NCBI GenBank assembly: GCA_903829015.1
Contig: CAIKOJ010000151.1
Coordinates: 95,136-159,135, forward strand
Reading direction: 5' to 3'
DNA from: an uncultured Bacteroidota bacterium
GTDB lineage: Bacteria > Bacteroidota > Bacteroidia > Chitinophagales > Chitinophagaceae
DNA length: 64,000 nucleotides
The position numbers and the translations under genes were made by a program. Under the pieces are notes generated by a model. It made no database searches. It worked only from the letters and a program-made list of their open reading frames with translations, and was not told the DNA's origin. This document shows positions 7,447 to 15,998 of this stretch, piece by piece (positions within the stretch are counted from its first letter, which is position 1; every line of letters starts with the position of its first letter).

Positions 7447-9846
7447 ATGAATACGGAAACAGGCAATACTGTTCACACAGATACCTTGGGCACCTGGATA
7501 AGTATTTCAGGTGAAGAAGCGGGTGATACCGGAAATGTAAACGAGTCGCTGCCCGGCATTCTGTTCATTACAAGCTACCCGCCAAGGGAATGTGGAATTG
7601 CTACTTACTCTCAGGATCTGATACTGGCATTGAACAACAGGTTCAACAACTCATTCTGCATAAGTGTTTGTGCGCTGGAGACAGATACCGAGCAGCATAC
7701 CTATTCTGAAGACGTACAATACACGCTCAATACAGATGATGCTTCGGATTTCGACGATATAGCGGGTTGTATCAATAACGACTCCTCGATCCGAATTGTT
7801 TTGATACAACACGAGTTCGGGCTTTTTAAGAATAACGAACAAAAGTTCCGAGAGTTTTTAAGGGTGCTTACCAAGCCGCTTATTGTGGTGTTTCATACTA
7901 TATTGCCCAACCCTGATGCACTGCTAAAAATGGCTGTAGTGCAAATAGCAGATGCCGCACAATGCCTGATCGTAATGACCAATTCATCGGCTGAGATATT
8001 GACCAATCAGTACGATATCCCACCCTCCCAAATAGCCGTAATACCACACGGCACCCATCTGGTACCACATGCCGACAAATCTGTTTTAAAAACAAAATAC
8101 CAGATGGCCGGCAGAAAAGTACTTGCCACCTTCGGTCTGCTCAGCTCAGGAAAAAGCATTGAAACTACACTTGAAGCCTTACCCTCCATAGTGCAAAATG
8201 ACCCCTCGGTGCTCTTTCTCATTATTGGCAAAACGCATCCTACCATTGTAAAGAATGAAGGAGAACGGTACCGGGAAATGCTTATTGCAAAGGTCGATGA
8301 ACTGCAGCTGCATGATAACGTCTTATTTATCAACCAGTTTCTGCCACTGCCGCAGCTGCTCGAATACCTGCAGCTTACCGATATTTATTTGTTCACTTCC
8401 AAAGACCCTCACCAGGCGGTCAGCGGCACATTCTCTTATGCTATCAGCTGTGGCTGCCCTATTATATCCACCCCTATACCCCATGCCTGCGAAGTGCTGC
8501 GTAATGACACTGGGCTGATCATTGATTTTAACAATGCCGCGCAATTGTCTGATGCTGTAAATACTTTGCTCAGAGATGAGGAAAAACAACAGCATATGAT
8601 CTCAAACGGTCTGCATAGAATGGCATCGACAGCGTGGGAAAATGCAGCCATTGCCCACGCACTACTTTTTGAAAAAAACAGTATTGTACACATTGCGCTC
8701 AACTACAGCATACCCGAAATTAATCTGGACCATGTGAAAAAGCTAACTACCGGTTTCGGCATCATTCAGTTTTCTAAGTTAAATCAACCTGATCTTTCAT
8801 CCGGTTATACACTGGATGATAATGCACGGGCACTGATAGCCATGTGCCAGTATCTGGAATTAACAAAAGATGCGGCATCCATTGCCCACATCAAAACATA
8901 TCTTGCCTTCATAAAATATTGTCAGCTGCCCGATGGACGCTTTCTGAATTATGTAGATGAAAACAGACATTTCACCAGCCAGAATAAAGATGCCAACCTC
9001 GCAGATTCCAATGGGCGGGCAATTTGGGCATTGGGCTACTTAGTATCTTTTGCCCATCTACTACCTGCTGCTATGGTGCAGGAAGCCGATGAAATGATGC
9101 AGCAGGCGCTGACTGTTGCAGAAAAGCTGCATTCTACGCGGGCTATGGCATTTATAATAAAAGGCTTGTACTACTACAATATGGAAACCGGCAACCAAAC
9201 CCACCGGGACTTGATCGTACTATTTGCAGACAGGCTGGTACAGATGTATAAACACGAAGCGATTGAAAAATGGAGGTGGTTTGAAAGCTACCTCACCTAC
9301 GGCAACAGCCTTTTATCTGAAGCCATGCTCTGTGCTTGGCTGGCTACAGGCAATAGGGAGTACAGGAACATAGCCAAACTGTCATTTGATTTTCTGCTGT
9401 CAAAAACCTTTAGGGATCACAAAATAATAGCGATCTCCAATAAGTACTGGATGGTACGGGGTAACGAAAAAGAACATCAGCCTGCGGGCGGGGAGCAACC
9501 TATTGAAATTGCTTATACAATATTGGCTTTGGATAAGTTCATTCAGGTTTTTGGCGATAAGGATTACGCTGATAAACTGCGTGTTGGTTTTAGCTGGTTC
9601 TTAGGCAACAACCACCTGCACCAGGTAATTTACAACCCATGCACAGGCGGATGTTATGATGGGCTTGAAGAATCTTATGTGAATCTGAACCAGGGTGCTG
9701 AATCAACGCTTAGTTACCTGATATCAAGGCTGGTAGTTGAAAAGAATAAGGTTGCGGTTAAAGAGAAACCAGTGCAGCCTTTTCGATTTATCAATGCAAA
9801 AACATCCGACAGAACTGAGCCGGCAGGCTACGGTATACTTGCCTGA
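7447..9846 (+). CDS. Glycosyltransferase family 4 fused to a C-terminal alpha-toroid domain
   Basis: 799 residues, two parts. Residues ~35-410 are a GT-B glycosyltransferase: 'LFITSYPPRECGIATYSQDL' at the N-terminal lobe, 'VIPHGTHLV', 'ATFGLLSSGKS', 'LFLIIGKTHP' and 'FTSKDPHQAVSGTFSYAI' with the donor-site acidic/Gly pattern. Residues ~415-770 are helical hairpins typical of an (alpha/alpha)6 toroid ('GYTLDDNARALIAMCQYLEL', 'DSNGRAIWALGYLV', 'KWRWFESYLTYGNSLLSEA', 'LNQGAESTLSYL'). The same architecture accompanies GH130 genes elsewhere in Bacteroidota. Likely cytoplasmic; one base behind the GH130 gene. Sugar specificity is unknown. Confidence 0.82.
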   Translation: MNTETGNTVHTDTLGTWISISGEEAGDTGNVNESLPGILFITSYPPRECGIATYSQDLILALNNRFNNSFCISVCALETDTEQHTYSEDVQYTLNTDDASDFDDIAGCINNDSSIRIVLIQHEFGLFKNNEQKFREFLRVLTKPLIVVFHTILPNPDALLKMAVVQIADAAQCLIVMTNSSAEILTNQYDIPPSQIAVIPHGTHLVPHADKSVLKTKYQMAGRKVLATFGLLSSGKSIETTLEALPSIVQNDPSVLFLIIGKTHPTIVKNEGERYREMLIAKVDELQLHDNVLFINQFLPLPQLLEYLQLTDIYLFTSKDPHQAVSGTFSYAISCGCPIISTPIPHACEVLRNDTGLIIDFNNAAQLSDAVNTLLRDEEKQQHMISNGLHRMASTAWENAAIAHALLFEKNSIVHIALNYSIPEINLDHVKKLTTGFGIIQFSKLNQPDLSSGYTLDDNARALIAMCQYLELTKDAASIAHIKTYLAFIKYCQLPDGRFLNYVDENRHFTSQNKDANLADSNGRAIWALGYLVSFAHLLPAAMVQEADEMMQQALTVAEKLHSTRAMAFIIKGLYYYNMETGNQTHRDLIVLFADRLVQMYKHEAIEKWRWFESYLTYGNSLLSEAMLCAWLATGNREYRNIAKLSFDFLLSKTFRDHKIIAISNKYWMVRGNEKEHQPAGGEQPIEIAYTILALDKFIQVFGDKDYADKLRVGFSWFLGNNHLHQVIYNPCTGGCYDGLEESYVNLNQGAESTLSYLISRLVVEKNKVAVKEKPVQPFRFINAKTSDRTEPAGYGILA

Positions 9847-9875
9847 CGTAGGGGAAATCAGCCAATCTACGAACA

Positions 9876-9904
9876 AAGCAGAGCGACCATAAATCGCTCT
9901 GCTT
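9876..9904 (+). terminator. Hairpin after the GH130-glycosyltransferase unit
   Basis: An 11-bp perfect stem AAGCAGAGCGA / TCGCTCTGCTT around a 7-base loop, 30 bases after the glycosyltransferase stop. The T-tract that follows is weak (TTCATTAT), so it may be a processing or attenuating hairpin rather than a strong terminator. Confidence 0.6.
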
Positions 9905-10060
9905 CATTATAGTGTCACTTTCAGAGTTACTGCTTCGAAAAACGACTATACAAATGAGATTGACCGCTTGACGCCGTGATAAAATAACTGCCTGTTGCCG
10001 AATTGGTATGAAAAACATTGTTTATGGTAGCACTCATGTGGCGTTATTTGGTTCAGCCTG

Positions 10061-10582
10061 TTAGTTCTTTTGAACCTTTTTTAGACAGGCAGAATATATT
10101 TTCCTGATTGCATTGTTCTCCTCCCGTTGTATTATTGCTTCAACCGCAGGGATCAAATCTGTATTGTGTTTTGTATTCAACAGAACTATACTACTGATTG
10201 CGTATGCCGAACTCCAGCGAACAACTGTGCCGGGATATTCCGTATTAGCCAAGAGCCGCACAATAGCATCATCGAGTTTTGTTTTGTACAAACAAGCAAT
10301 GTTACCAATAACTTTCGCCGCCTCCCACCTTACCCGGGGCGCTTTGTCGGTGAGACAACCGACCGCAAATTCTAAACACTTTTGGCTGGACATCTCAGGA
10401 TTTGACCGGGTGATGAACTCCAATGCTTCTACGCAGGTTCCTTTTTCAGACCCTTTTGTTGCAGATCCTGCTTTAATAACATCTGCAATTTTAATTTCAC
10501 CGGTAAGAACAGCGTTTGATAATTTTTCGACATTATCTTTTGCTTTAATGGTTTTGTCTTTCAAGATCAGTTCTATATCCAT
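10061..10582 (-). CDS. HEAT-repeat protein
   Basis: 173-residue all-helical protein without signal peptide or membrane segment. Residues ~45-165 contain about three HEAT-like repeats, for example 'CLTDKAPRVRWEAAKVIGNI' and 'YPGTVVRWSSAYAISSIVLL', the typical proline-Arg/Trp-Ala helix pairs used for protein binding. A TATATTTG sequence at 10612-10619 (minus strand) matches the Bacteroidota -7 element 30 bases upstream of ATG 10582. Its partner cannot be guessed from context; the neighbours are a lipocalin upstream on the same strand and the glycosyltransferase convergent downstream. Confidence 0.75.
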   Translation of the reverse strand: MDIELILKDKTIKAKDNVEKLSNAVLTGEIKIADVIKAGSATKGSEKGTCVEALEFITRSNPEMSSQKCLEFAVGCLTDKAPRVRWEAAKVIGNIACLYKTKLDDAIVRLLANTEYPGTVVRWSSAYAISSIVLLNTKHNTDLIPAVEAIIQREENNAIRKIYSACLKKVQKN

Positions 10583-10657
10583 ATTGGAGTCCTTTACTGC
10601 AAAATATGTTTCAAATATAGTTCACTACAACAGGAATTAAACAAAAAAAACCTGATT

Positions 10658-11191
10658 TTAGATTTGCACAGTTCTCTGTATTTTATCGAGATCAAATCCT
10701 TTATCTTTCAATCTGGAAATGATCTGCTGATACACAACTTCATCCATTTTAGGTTTCCTTGAAAGTATCCAAAGGTATTTCTTGCTGGGGTGACTTACTA
10801 CGGCATAACTGTAATCATCGGCCAGGTCTATTATCCAGTATTTACCACGAAAGGGCCAAAAGAACTGAACTTTCAGCTTTGCATTGCCTGTATTTTTTTC
10901 AACAAAGGCTTTCCCTTTTATGTAAGATTGCTTGCCATTAACACTACCCTTATTGCATCTGTTCTCTACAATTAAATATCCCTTATCAGTGAGGGTATAT
11001 TCGGCGGTAGTGCAATGGCACCCTTTCTGAAAACGCTGCGGATAGGATGCTATCTCATACCACTTACCCGAATACTTTTGCACATCAACATGGGGAACTG
11101 TTTGAAGTGTTTGGGATGTTGACTCGGCTGCAGGCATAATTAGGAAAATAATCGTGAAGAAAAACCAGGCAATCCTGTTTTGTATATGCAT
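10658..11191 (-). CDS. Blc-like bacterial lipocalin
   Basis: 177 residues. Signal peptide at ~1-27 ('IIFLIMPAAESTSQ'); no lipobox Cys is seen, unlike E. coli Blc, so it is probably a soluble periplasmic form. The lipocalin GxW motif is present ('YSGKWYEIASYPQRFQ'), with 'CTTAEYTLTDKGYLIVENRC' and 'KGKAFV' as the next strands and 'YWIIDLADDYSYAVV' plus 'YLWILSRKP' as the second and third conserved blocks. The family binds lysophospholipids or other hydrophobic ligands at the envelope. A 237-base gap separates it from the HupE-like gene upstream, so it may or may not belong to that locus. Confidence 0.87.
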   Translation of the reverse strand: MHIQNRIAWFFFTIIFLIMPAAESTSQTLQTVPHVDVQKYSGKWYEIASYPQRFQKGCHCTTAEYTLTDKGYLIVENRCNKGSVNGKQSYIKGKAFVEKNTGNAKLKVQFFWPFRGKYWIIDLADDYSYAVVSHPSKKYLWILSRKPKMDEVVYQQIISRLKDKGFDLDKIQRTVQI

Positions 11192-11428
11192 TGAACAAAT
11201 TTCGTTGTTTAAAGATACGCTTTAAAAAGCGGGCTGGTTGTTTTTGATTTTCACTACATAGTTTTTTAACTATTTAGAAAACCGGACCCTGTAAAAGCGT
11301 TTACAAAAACACCCTGTGAAAAACCCAGTACCCTATACGATGTTATTGCGTGCAGTTGGTAACGTTTGACCGAAAATCGAATACAAAATCTTATGCGGTA
11401 AGCAGGAATAAACAGTGCAGGATGATTC

Positions 11429-12007
11429 CTAACCAGCGATAAAAATGCGCTCAATTGTCCAGTACAACGCTATGCACCCGATAATAGTTGAAAAAGGATA
11501 AACAATTCGGCTGTAATACCAACTCTTACTTGCAAACCATTTGGCGATTGCAAAATATGCAATCAGGATTATAGTGATCTGCCCAAACTCAACCCCAATA
11601 TTGAAAAATAATAAAGATTCGAAAAAATGGGTTTTAGATAACCCAATATCTTTTATGGCAGTGGCAAACCCCATGCCATGAATCAGCCCAAACAGGAAAA
11701 TCACTGCTACCCTCCATTGATTTACTTTGTTGTGAACAATATTTTCGATTGCTACAAACAGAATTGATATGGATATCAACGGCTCAACTATCTGCGAATC
11801 AGGAAGTATATAACCGCAGGCGGCCAGACCAAGGGTTATTGAATGAGCAATGGTAAATATGGAACACTGAATAACTACCGATCTTATTCTCGAATTCAAC
11901 AGGAAAATACCAACAATAAATAAAATGTGGTCAAAACCCAACGGCAAAACATGGGTATAGCCCAGCTTGAAATAGCCTACGGCAATCTGAGAAAAAGTAT
12001 TCTCCAT
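11429..12007 (-). CDS. HupE/UreJ family membrane protein
   Basis: 192 residues with six or so transmembrane helices. The signature 'PLGFDHILFIVGIFLL' (HX/DH pair in helix 1), 'FTIAHSITLGLAACG' and 'FLFGLIHGMGFATAI' gives the His/Asp-rich pattern of the HupE/UreJ family, a group implicated in nickel or cobalt uptake for hydrogenase and urease. No hydrogenase or urease gene is in the window. The start lies 10 bases after the DUF1566 gene, so it closes the six-gene locus led by the ECF sigma factor at 16568. Metal specificity is inference from family. Confidence 0.82.
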   Translation of the reverse strand: MENTFSQIAVGYFKLGYTHVLPLGFDHILFIVGIFLLNSRIRSVVIQCSIFTIAHSITLGLAACGYILPDSQIVEPLISISILFVAIENIVHNKVNQWRVAVIFLFGLIHGMGFATAIKDIGLSKTHFFESLLFFNIGVEFGQITIILIAYFAIAKWFASKSWYYSRIVYPFSTIIGCIALYWTIERIFIAG

Positions 12008-12017
12008 AAATTCAAAA

Positions 12018-13262
12018 TCACTTCACCAGAAGAAACTTTCCGGAGGATGTTTGCAATGTCTGATCGTTACCAATTACTTCAATTGAATAGAAGTAGTTGC
12101 CTTCAGGCATATTTTTTGCTTCCCAAACGTACTGGTTCAGACCATCGGTACATTCCGTAATACGCTGTTCCAATACTTCAATCCCTAAAAAATTAATAAT
12201 AACTAACTTCACAGTTTTAGCTTTGTGCAGGCTGAAGCATATTGTGACATAGTTGTCAGCGGGGTTAGGGAAAGCAAACGAATTCGACGTGAGACACGAT
12301 ACCGAACGAATCCCTGTCGGAACAAAAGCATTACCTCTAACACAGAGGGTATAAAGATTTCTGGTTTTAGGGATGTAGGTGGTAATACCATTAAGACTAT
12401 TGAGGTACCAGGCATTTGCTCCATTATTAAATTGAGTAGTAGAAGACCAGTAATACTTAACTCCGGAGCCAACTGTAAAAATTGGGTTCATCGCCGGATT
12501 TGATGCAGCTAAATCAGCTATGGACTGCAGTTCTTTTATATTGGGCAGCCTCCAGTCGTTGTACCCTGCCAGTGTGAGCGTATCGGCATAGGTAAGTGCC
12601 TGATCCCAGATTAAGGTGTCCGGTGCCAATAACTTTTGCCAAACAAGCAGTGTGAGATTATCTGTTATTGTACCATTGCCATTGTCGGTATAATGTTGCG
12701 GTAAAAGTGGTGGAAGGGTGAAGTCGCGAACTGCCCTAACGTGAAAACTCTTTACACCTCCGGCACTAATTGTTTCAGATCTGGGGTGATTGCCGATCCC
12801 TCCTCCTGCATTGGTCACCCATATTTTTGTTGTGTCAGTAACGTCCATGTCACCTGACCACCAGTAGTCGGCGTGACTGTTAGTGAAGAAATTGGTATCC
12901 AAAGCAGGATTTAAACGGTTTAGATTAAGAATGCTAAACGCTTCACGGGCGTTGGGCAACCTCCAGTTAGTATAACCGCCCAGTGTCAAAGAACCACAAT
13001 AAAGTCTTGCGTTATCTACTGACATTTCTCCACCATCAGATTTCTGCCACATTAGGCCTGTAACTGTGTCTGTGATGGTACCGTTACCATTATCAATAAA
13101 AAAAGGTAAGAAGATTGAGAAATCATTGTCCTCTCCAAAAGTAGCAGTATAGCCCGTAGTATCGCCTGTATCAGGCAAATGCTTCATAGTTTTTACGACA
13201 CTCTGCCCGTAAGCAGGCAAACCTATCATGACAGCGCAGACTATCGCTATAAATTTGTTCAC
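12018..13262 (-). CDS. Secreted protein with two DUF1566 (Lcl C-terminal) domains and a T9SS sorting domain
   Basis: 414 residues. Signal peptide (~1-19, 'IVCAVMIGLPAYGQ'). Two tandem DUF1566 domains: ~55-185 ('DNGNGTITDTVTGLMWQK', 'GYTNWRLPNAREAFSI', 'YWWSG') and ~190-315 ('DNGNGTITDNLTLLVWQK', 'GYNDWRLPNIKELQSI', 'YYWSST'). Residues ~330-414 are a type A T9SS C-terminal domain ('FAFPNPADNYVTI', 'GNYFYSIEV', 'GKFLLVK'). DUF1566 is found in collagen-like and lectin-like surface proteins; its ligand is unknown. It lies between the YHYH gene (27 bases) and hupE-like gene (10 bases) and is expected to be co-transcribed with them. Confidence 0.85.
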   Translation of the reverse strand: MNKFIAIVCAVMIGLPAYGQSVVKTMKHLPDTGDTTGYTATFGEDNDFSIFLPFFIDNGNGTITDTVTGLMWQKSDGGEMSVDNARLYCGSLTLGGYTNWRLPNAREAFSILNLNRLNPALDTNFFTNSHADYWWSGDMDVTDTTKIWVTNAGGGIGNHPRSETISAGGVKSFHVRAVRDFTLPPLLPQHYTDNGNGTITDNLTLLVWQKLLAPDTLIWDQALTYADTLTLAGYNDWRLPNIKELQSIADLAASNPAMNPIFTVGSGVKYYWSSTTQFNNGANAWYLNSLNGITTYIPKTRNLYTLCVRGNAFVPTGIRSVSCLTSNSFAFPNPADNYVTICFSLHKAKTVKLVIINFLGIEVLEQRITECTDGLNQYVWEAKNMPEGNYFYSIEVIGNDQTLQTSSGKFLLVK

Positions 13263-13289
13263 AGAAAATTTAGTTTAAGACATTATTAC

Positions 13290-14939
13290 TTATTGAACAA
13301 TCAGTTTTTTGTTAATCTGCTCTGCGGCAAGTTGTATATGCACGACATAACTACCTTTTGGCCATGGTCTTGTATCTATGTTCTGGATATAACTGAATGA
13401 GTGAAATACAGTTTGACCCATAATATTATCAACAGAAATACTCTTAACATCAGCAGGCATAATCGGTGCATTCAAAGCAATTGAAATGATACCATTAGCG
13501 GGATTTGGATAAATATCGAGCTTGTACATAGAATAAGTGATGTCAGTTGCACTGTTTGGCAAAACATAACAAGGCACAAACCCATGGTAAACGCTATCTC
13601 TGGGAGCAGAGCCTGGCGAACTAAAAACAAACGTGTATATGCCAGCTGTAGTCCAGCTATAAGTTATTGTGTCGCTAACGCCACTTAGGGTATATATAAG
13701 TCTATATCCGTTTGTACCTACCTGTTGGCAGCTTGTTATCAGAGCACCGGGGAGAGGATTTTGGCCACCTCTCACTGGACTTGCAGCAGCCTGAGGAATC
13801 AATTGATGGGTGCCATCTTCAGTAACCTGCCCTGCGAAACGCCCGATCATGTAGGGGTAGGTTGTTGTACCGTGATAATGATAAACGCCTCCGGTCCAAA
13901 AATGCCCATGGTTGGTATCCAAGGCTATCATTGGAGAGCCGTCCGGTTCATGTGCGCCATACACTGCAAAACCATCAAACGCATATGCGATGGGGAAATT
14001 GGCAGATGTTGTTCCATAGAGATGAAGAGGAGCAATATGATAGTGATAGTCATCCGCTCTTCCGCAATGTCCGCCATAATTATCCAACTGTCCGGCAACC
14101 AAAGCATCGGCACCTGTATTCGTATGTTCGTTAAAAATTGGCACACCATTTACTGCGATTGCAATGGCACCTCTTGTAAAATGAATGGTATCGACAGGAA
14201 TATGATTTGCGGCTATTGTTGGTTTCAAAGGAATGCTCCAGGCATTAGATGGTAAAAGATAACATTGGGGTATTGGCACCTGCTGCTGCCAACCGTTACT
14301 ACCAATGCCAACCATCATGCCATGGGTAGTTGGAATACCGTGCGACTGAACATAAAAATATGTTGTGTCCCAGGACGTAATTACATTTGGTTTAAAAGGC
14401 GTAAAGGCAGAATCTATAACGGCAGGATTCGTGGCAGTGGTTGTACGGTATGCTTTATTAAAACCCAAAAGAGTGGTTACGACACCTACAGTAAGAATCG
14501 GGTAAGCATATCTTATCCTGTCTTTGCTAATAAATTTCTGTCCGATACCTTTCGATAGACCGAGCAGCAATAAGAGGAAAATAACACAAAGTACCGCAGT
14601 GACGTACAGCCTGACATTTACATTTGGCAAAGGGTGAGCAATAACTCCAGAGAATGCTGTGCTCCCGTCATTTATTTGCCTTACCCAATACTGCTTTTTT
14701 ATTACATATTCCTGATCTTCTTTTGACAGTGCATAAAGCGGATATGAAACAATTTCATTATCTGCTTTATCAATGAATACCTTCCCATCACGCATCATAT
14801 AAAATGATCCTTTTATGAAAGCGTTATTGGATTCAATCTTCCACAGATGCATTTTTACATTCTTATAGTCTACAACATGCGCACCGGCACGAATGTTCAT
14901 CAGACACACAGCGATAATAATGAATAGTGCTTTTCTCAT
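13290..14939 (-). CDS. YHYH-domain protein with membrane segments and a T9SS sorting domain
   Basis: 549 residues. Signal peptide (1-20); ~28-90 resembles an SHD1-like beta module ('GSFYMMRDGKVFID', 'SYPLYALSKEDQEYV'). Residues ~107-127 and ~142-162 are strongly hydrophobic ('VTAVLCVIFLLLLLGLSKG', 'YPILTVGVVTTLLGFNKA'). Residues ~170-400 are the YHYH domain, His-rich, with 'GHCGRADDYHYHIAPLH', 'YAFDGFAVYG' and 'GGVYHYHGTTTYPYMIG'. The end (~470-549) is a T9SS type A domain ('LDIYPNPANGIISI', 'GSYVVHIQL', 'KKLIVQ'). Membrane helices in a T9SS client are odd. The many His-Tyr motifs suggest metal binding, unproven. Confidence 0.82.
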   Translation of the reverse strand: MRKALFIIIAVCLMNIRAGAHVVDYKNVKMHLWKIESNNAFIKGSFYMMRDGKVFIDKADNEIVSYPLYALSKEDQEYVIKKQYWVRQINDGSTAFSGVIAHPLPNVNVRLYVTAVLCVIFLLLLLGLSKGIGQKFISKDRIRYAYPILTVGVVTTLLGFNKAYRTTTATNPAVIDSAFTPFKPNVITSWDTTYFYVQSHGIPTTHGMMVGIGSNGWQQQVPIPQCYLLPSNAWSIPLKPTIAANHIPVDTIHFTRGAIAIAVNGVPIFNEHTNTGADALVAGQLDNYGGHCGRADDYHYHIAPLHLYGTTSANFPIAYAFDGFAVYGAHEPDGSPMIALDTNHGHFWTGGVYHYHGTTTYPYMIGRFAGQVTEDGTHQLIPQAAASPVRGGQNPLPGALITSCQQVGTNGYRLIYTLSGVSDTITYSWTTAGIYTFVFSSPGSAPRDSVYHGFVPCYVLPNSATDITYSMYKLDIYPNPANGIISIALNAPIMPADVKSISVDNIMGQTVFHSFSYIQNIDTRPWPKGSYVVHIQLAAEQINKKLIVQ

Positions 14940-15017
14940 AACAGCATAGATTTTTAGTTTCTTTCTACAGATTTGACGACTATTGTCAAATATTCCGGCA
15001 TTTATCTGAAACTTTTT

Positions 15018-15638
15018 TTACTCCCGAGGCGGAGGCCTTTTGTTTGTTCTGTTCTCTGGTCTGAAATAATCACGAATTTCCTTTACAAGGCTGCTAAATT
15101 TTTCTAACTGTTTTGGTGTGCAAATACTCTTCAACTGTTTGGCCTGCTCAATACGAAGTAATTCCATTTTATACTCGTTTTGAGACACGCTAAAAGCCAA
15201 TTGTTTGAGCTGTTCTTCATTAGTATTTATGTTAAACATCTGTATGTTCATTGAATCTCGTTCACTCCGAATGATCGCTTCCAATATTTTTTCTTTGTCG
15301 AAAAAAGACTCCCTGATATTTCTAATCTGCTCAGCCTGCTTACCGGTCAAATCCAGTTCATGTTCTAAAATTCTTGAAACATCGCAGTGATCGTCATTGG
15401 AGCCGGAAGCGCCTTTTATACCGCCACTTTCAAAATACTCATCTCGTCTATTTTTTTCCGTAGAATCAGGTACCCTTGCTTGGTCTCCATCCGCAATTTG
15501 ACTATCCTGCATTCGCTGCACCGGATGAACTCTCCTGTCTGCACCCATCCAGAGAAATATCCCTATTGCGGAAATATTGATGAGCAGCAATATGATCACA
15601 ATCCGGACCAACAGTTTTTTTTGAGTAAAAATGTCCAT
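15018..15638 (-). CDS. Membrane-anchored Spy/CpxP/CnrX-like periplasmic sensor
   Basis: 206 residues: one N-terminal transmembrane helix (~10-31, 'RIVIILLLINISAIGIFLWM'), a polar linker, then a long helical domain (~85-195). It has the repeated LTxxQ-type motif: 'LDLTGKQAEQIRNIR' and 'CTPKQLEKFSSLVKEI'. The family covers Spy/CpxP chaperones and the CnrX/NccX metal sensors. 'DDHCDVSRILEHEL' at ~80-93 supplies His and Cys that could bind metal. It begins 3 bases after the anti-sigma candidate, the same order of small membrane protein and periplasmic sensor as in cnr-type systems. Confidence 0.75.
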   Translation of the reverse strand: MDIFTQKKLLVRIVIILLLINISAIGIFLWMGADRRVHPVQRMQDSQIADGDQARVPDSTEKNRRDEYFESGGIKGASGSNDDHCDVSRILEHELDLTGKQAEQIRNIRESFFDKEKILEAIIRSERDSMNIQMFNINTNEEQLKQLAFSVSQNEYKMELLRIEQAKQLKSICTPKQLEKFSSLVKEIRDYFRPENRTNKRPPPRE

Positions 15639-15641
15639 AGG

Positions 15642-15953
15642 TCAGTTTGCGGATATCGGGTTAATAAATAATTCTTTTGAAAGTGTGCGATAATCCTCTG
15701 AATAAACAGAGTAACGGCTTTTAGTGCTGCGCAACGTTTGCAGCATAAAACCTACGTTGAATAAAAGCACTGCTGCAACAAAAACACCTAATGCAGGAAA
15801 ATAATTCCTGACAACCGGCGATGATTTTGATTGAGCTATTTTCCTCATAAGCGAATCATCCCAGCCAGCAGTGGTGGTGAAATTGGGCAATTCATCAAAA
15901 CGTTCCAGAAATTTTAAAGCTTCTGTTTCTTCAATGTTTCTGTTCATATTCAT
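15642..15953 (-). CDS. Small single-span membrane protein, probable anti-sigma factor
   Basis: 103 residues with one membrane helix at ~49-70 ('YFPALGVFVAAVLLFNVGFM'). The N-terminal 48 residues are cytoplasmic by the positive-inside rule and carry a helix with 'GWDDSLMRKIAQ'; the C-terminal ~33 are outside. This topology fits short anti-sigma factors of the CnrY kind, and the position directly after an ECF sigma gene (45 bases) supports that role. No sequence family is recognised with certainty, so the anti-sigma call rests on position and topology. Confidence 0.65.
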   Translation of the reverse strand: MNMNRNIEETEALKFLERFDELPNFTTTAGWDDSLMRKIAQSKSSPVVRNYFPALGVFVAAVLLFNVGFMLQTLRSTKSRYSVYSEDYRTLSKELFINPISAN

Positions 15954-15998
15954 ACGATTATATTTGACGACTAATATTTTTTTTTCCAGCGGATCTGC

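Noticed and set aside
9791..10018. Minus-strand 75-codon frame overlapping the glycosyltransferase end
   Set aside because: No start context, no motif, and it overlaps a hairpin and a firm gene.
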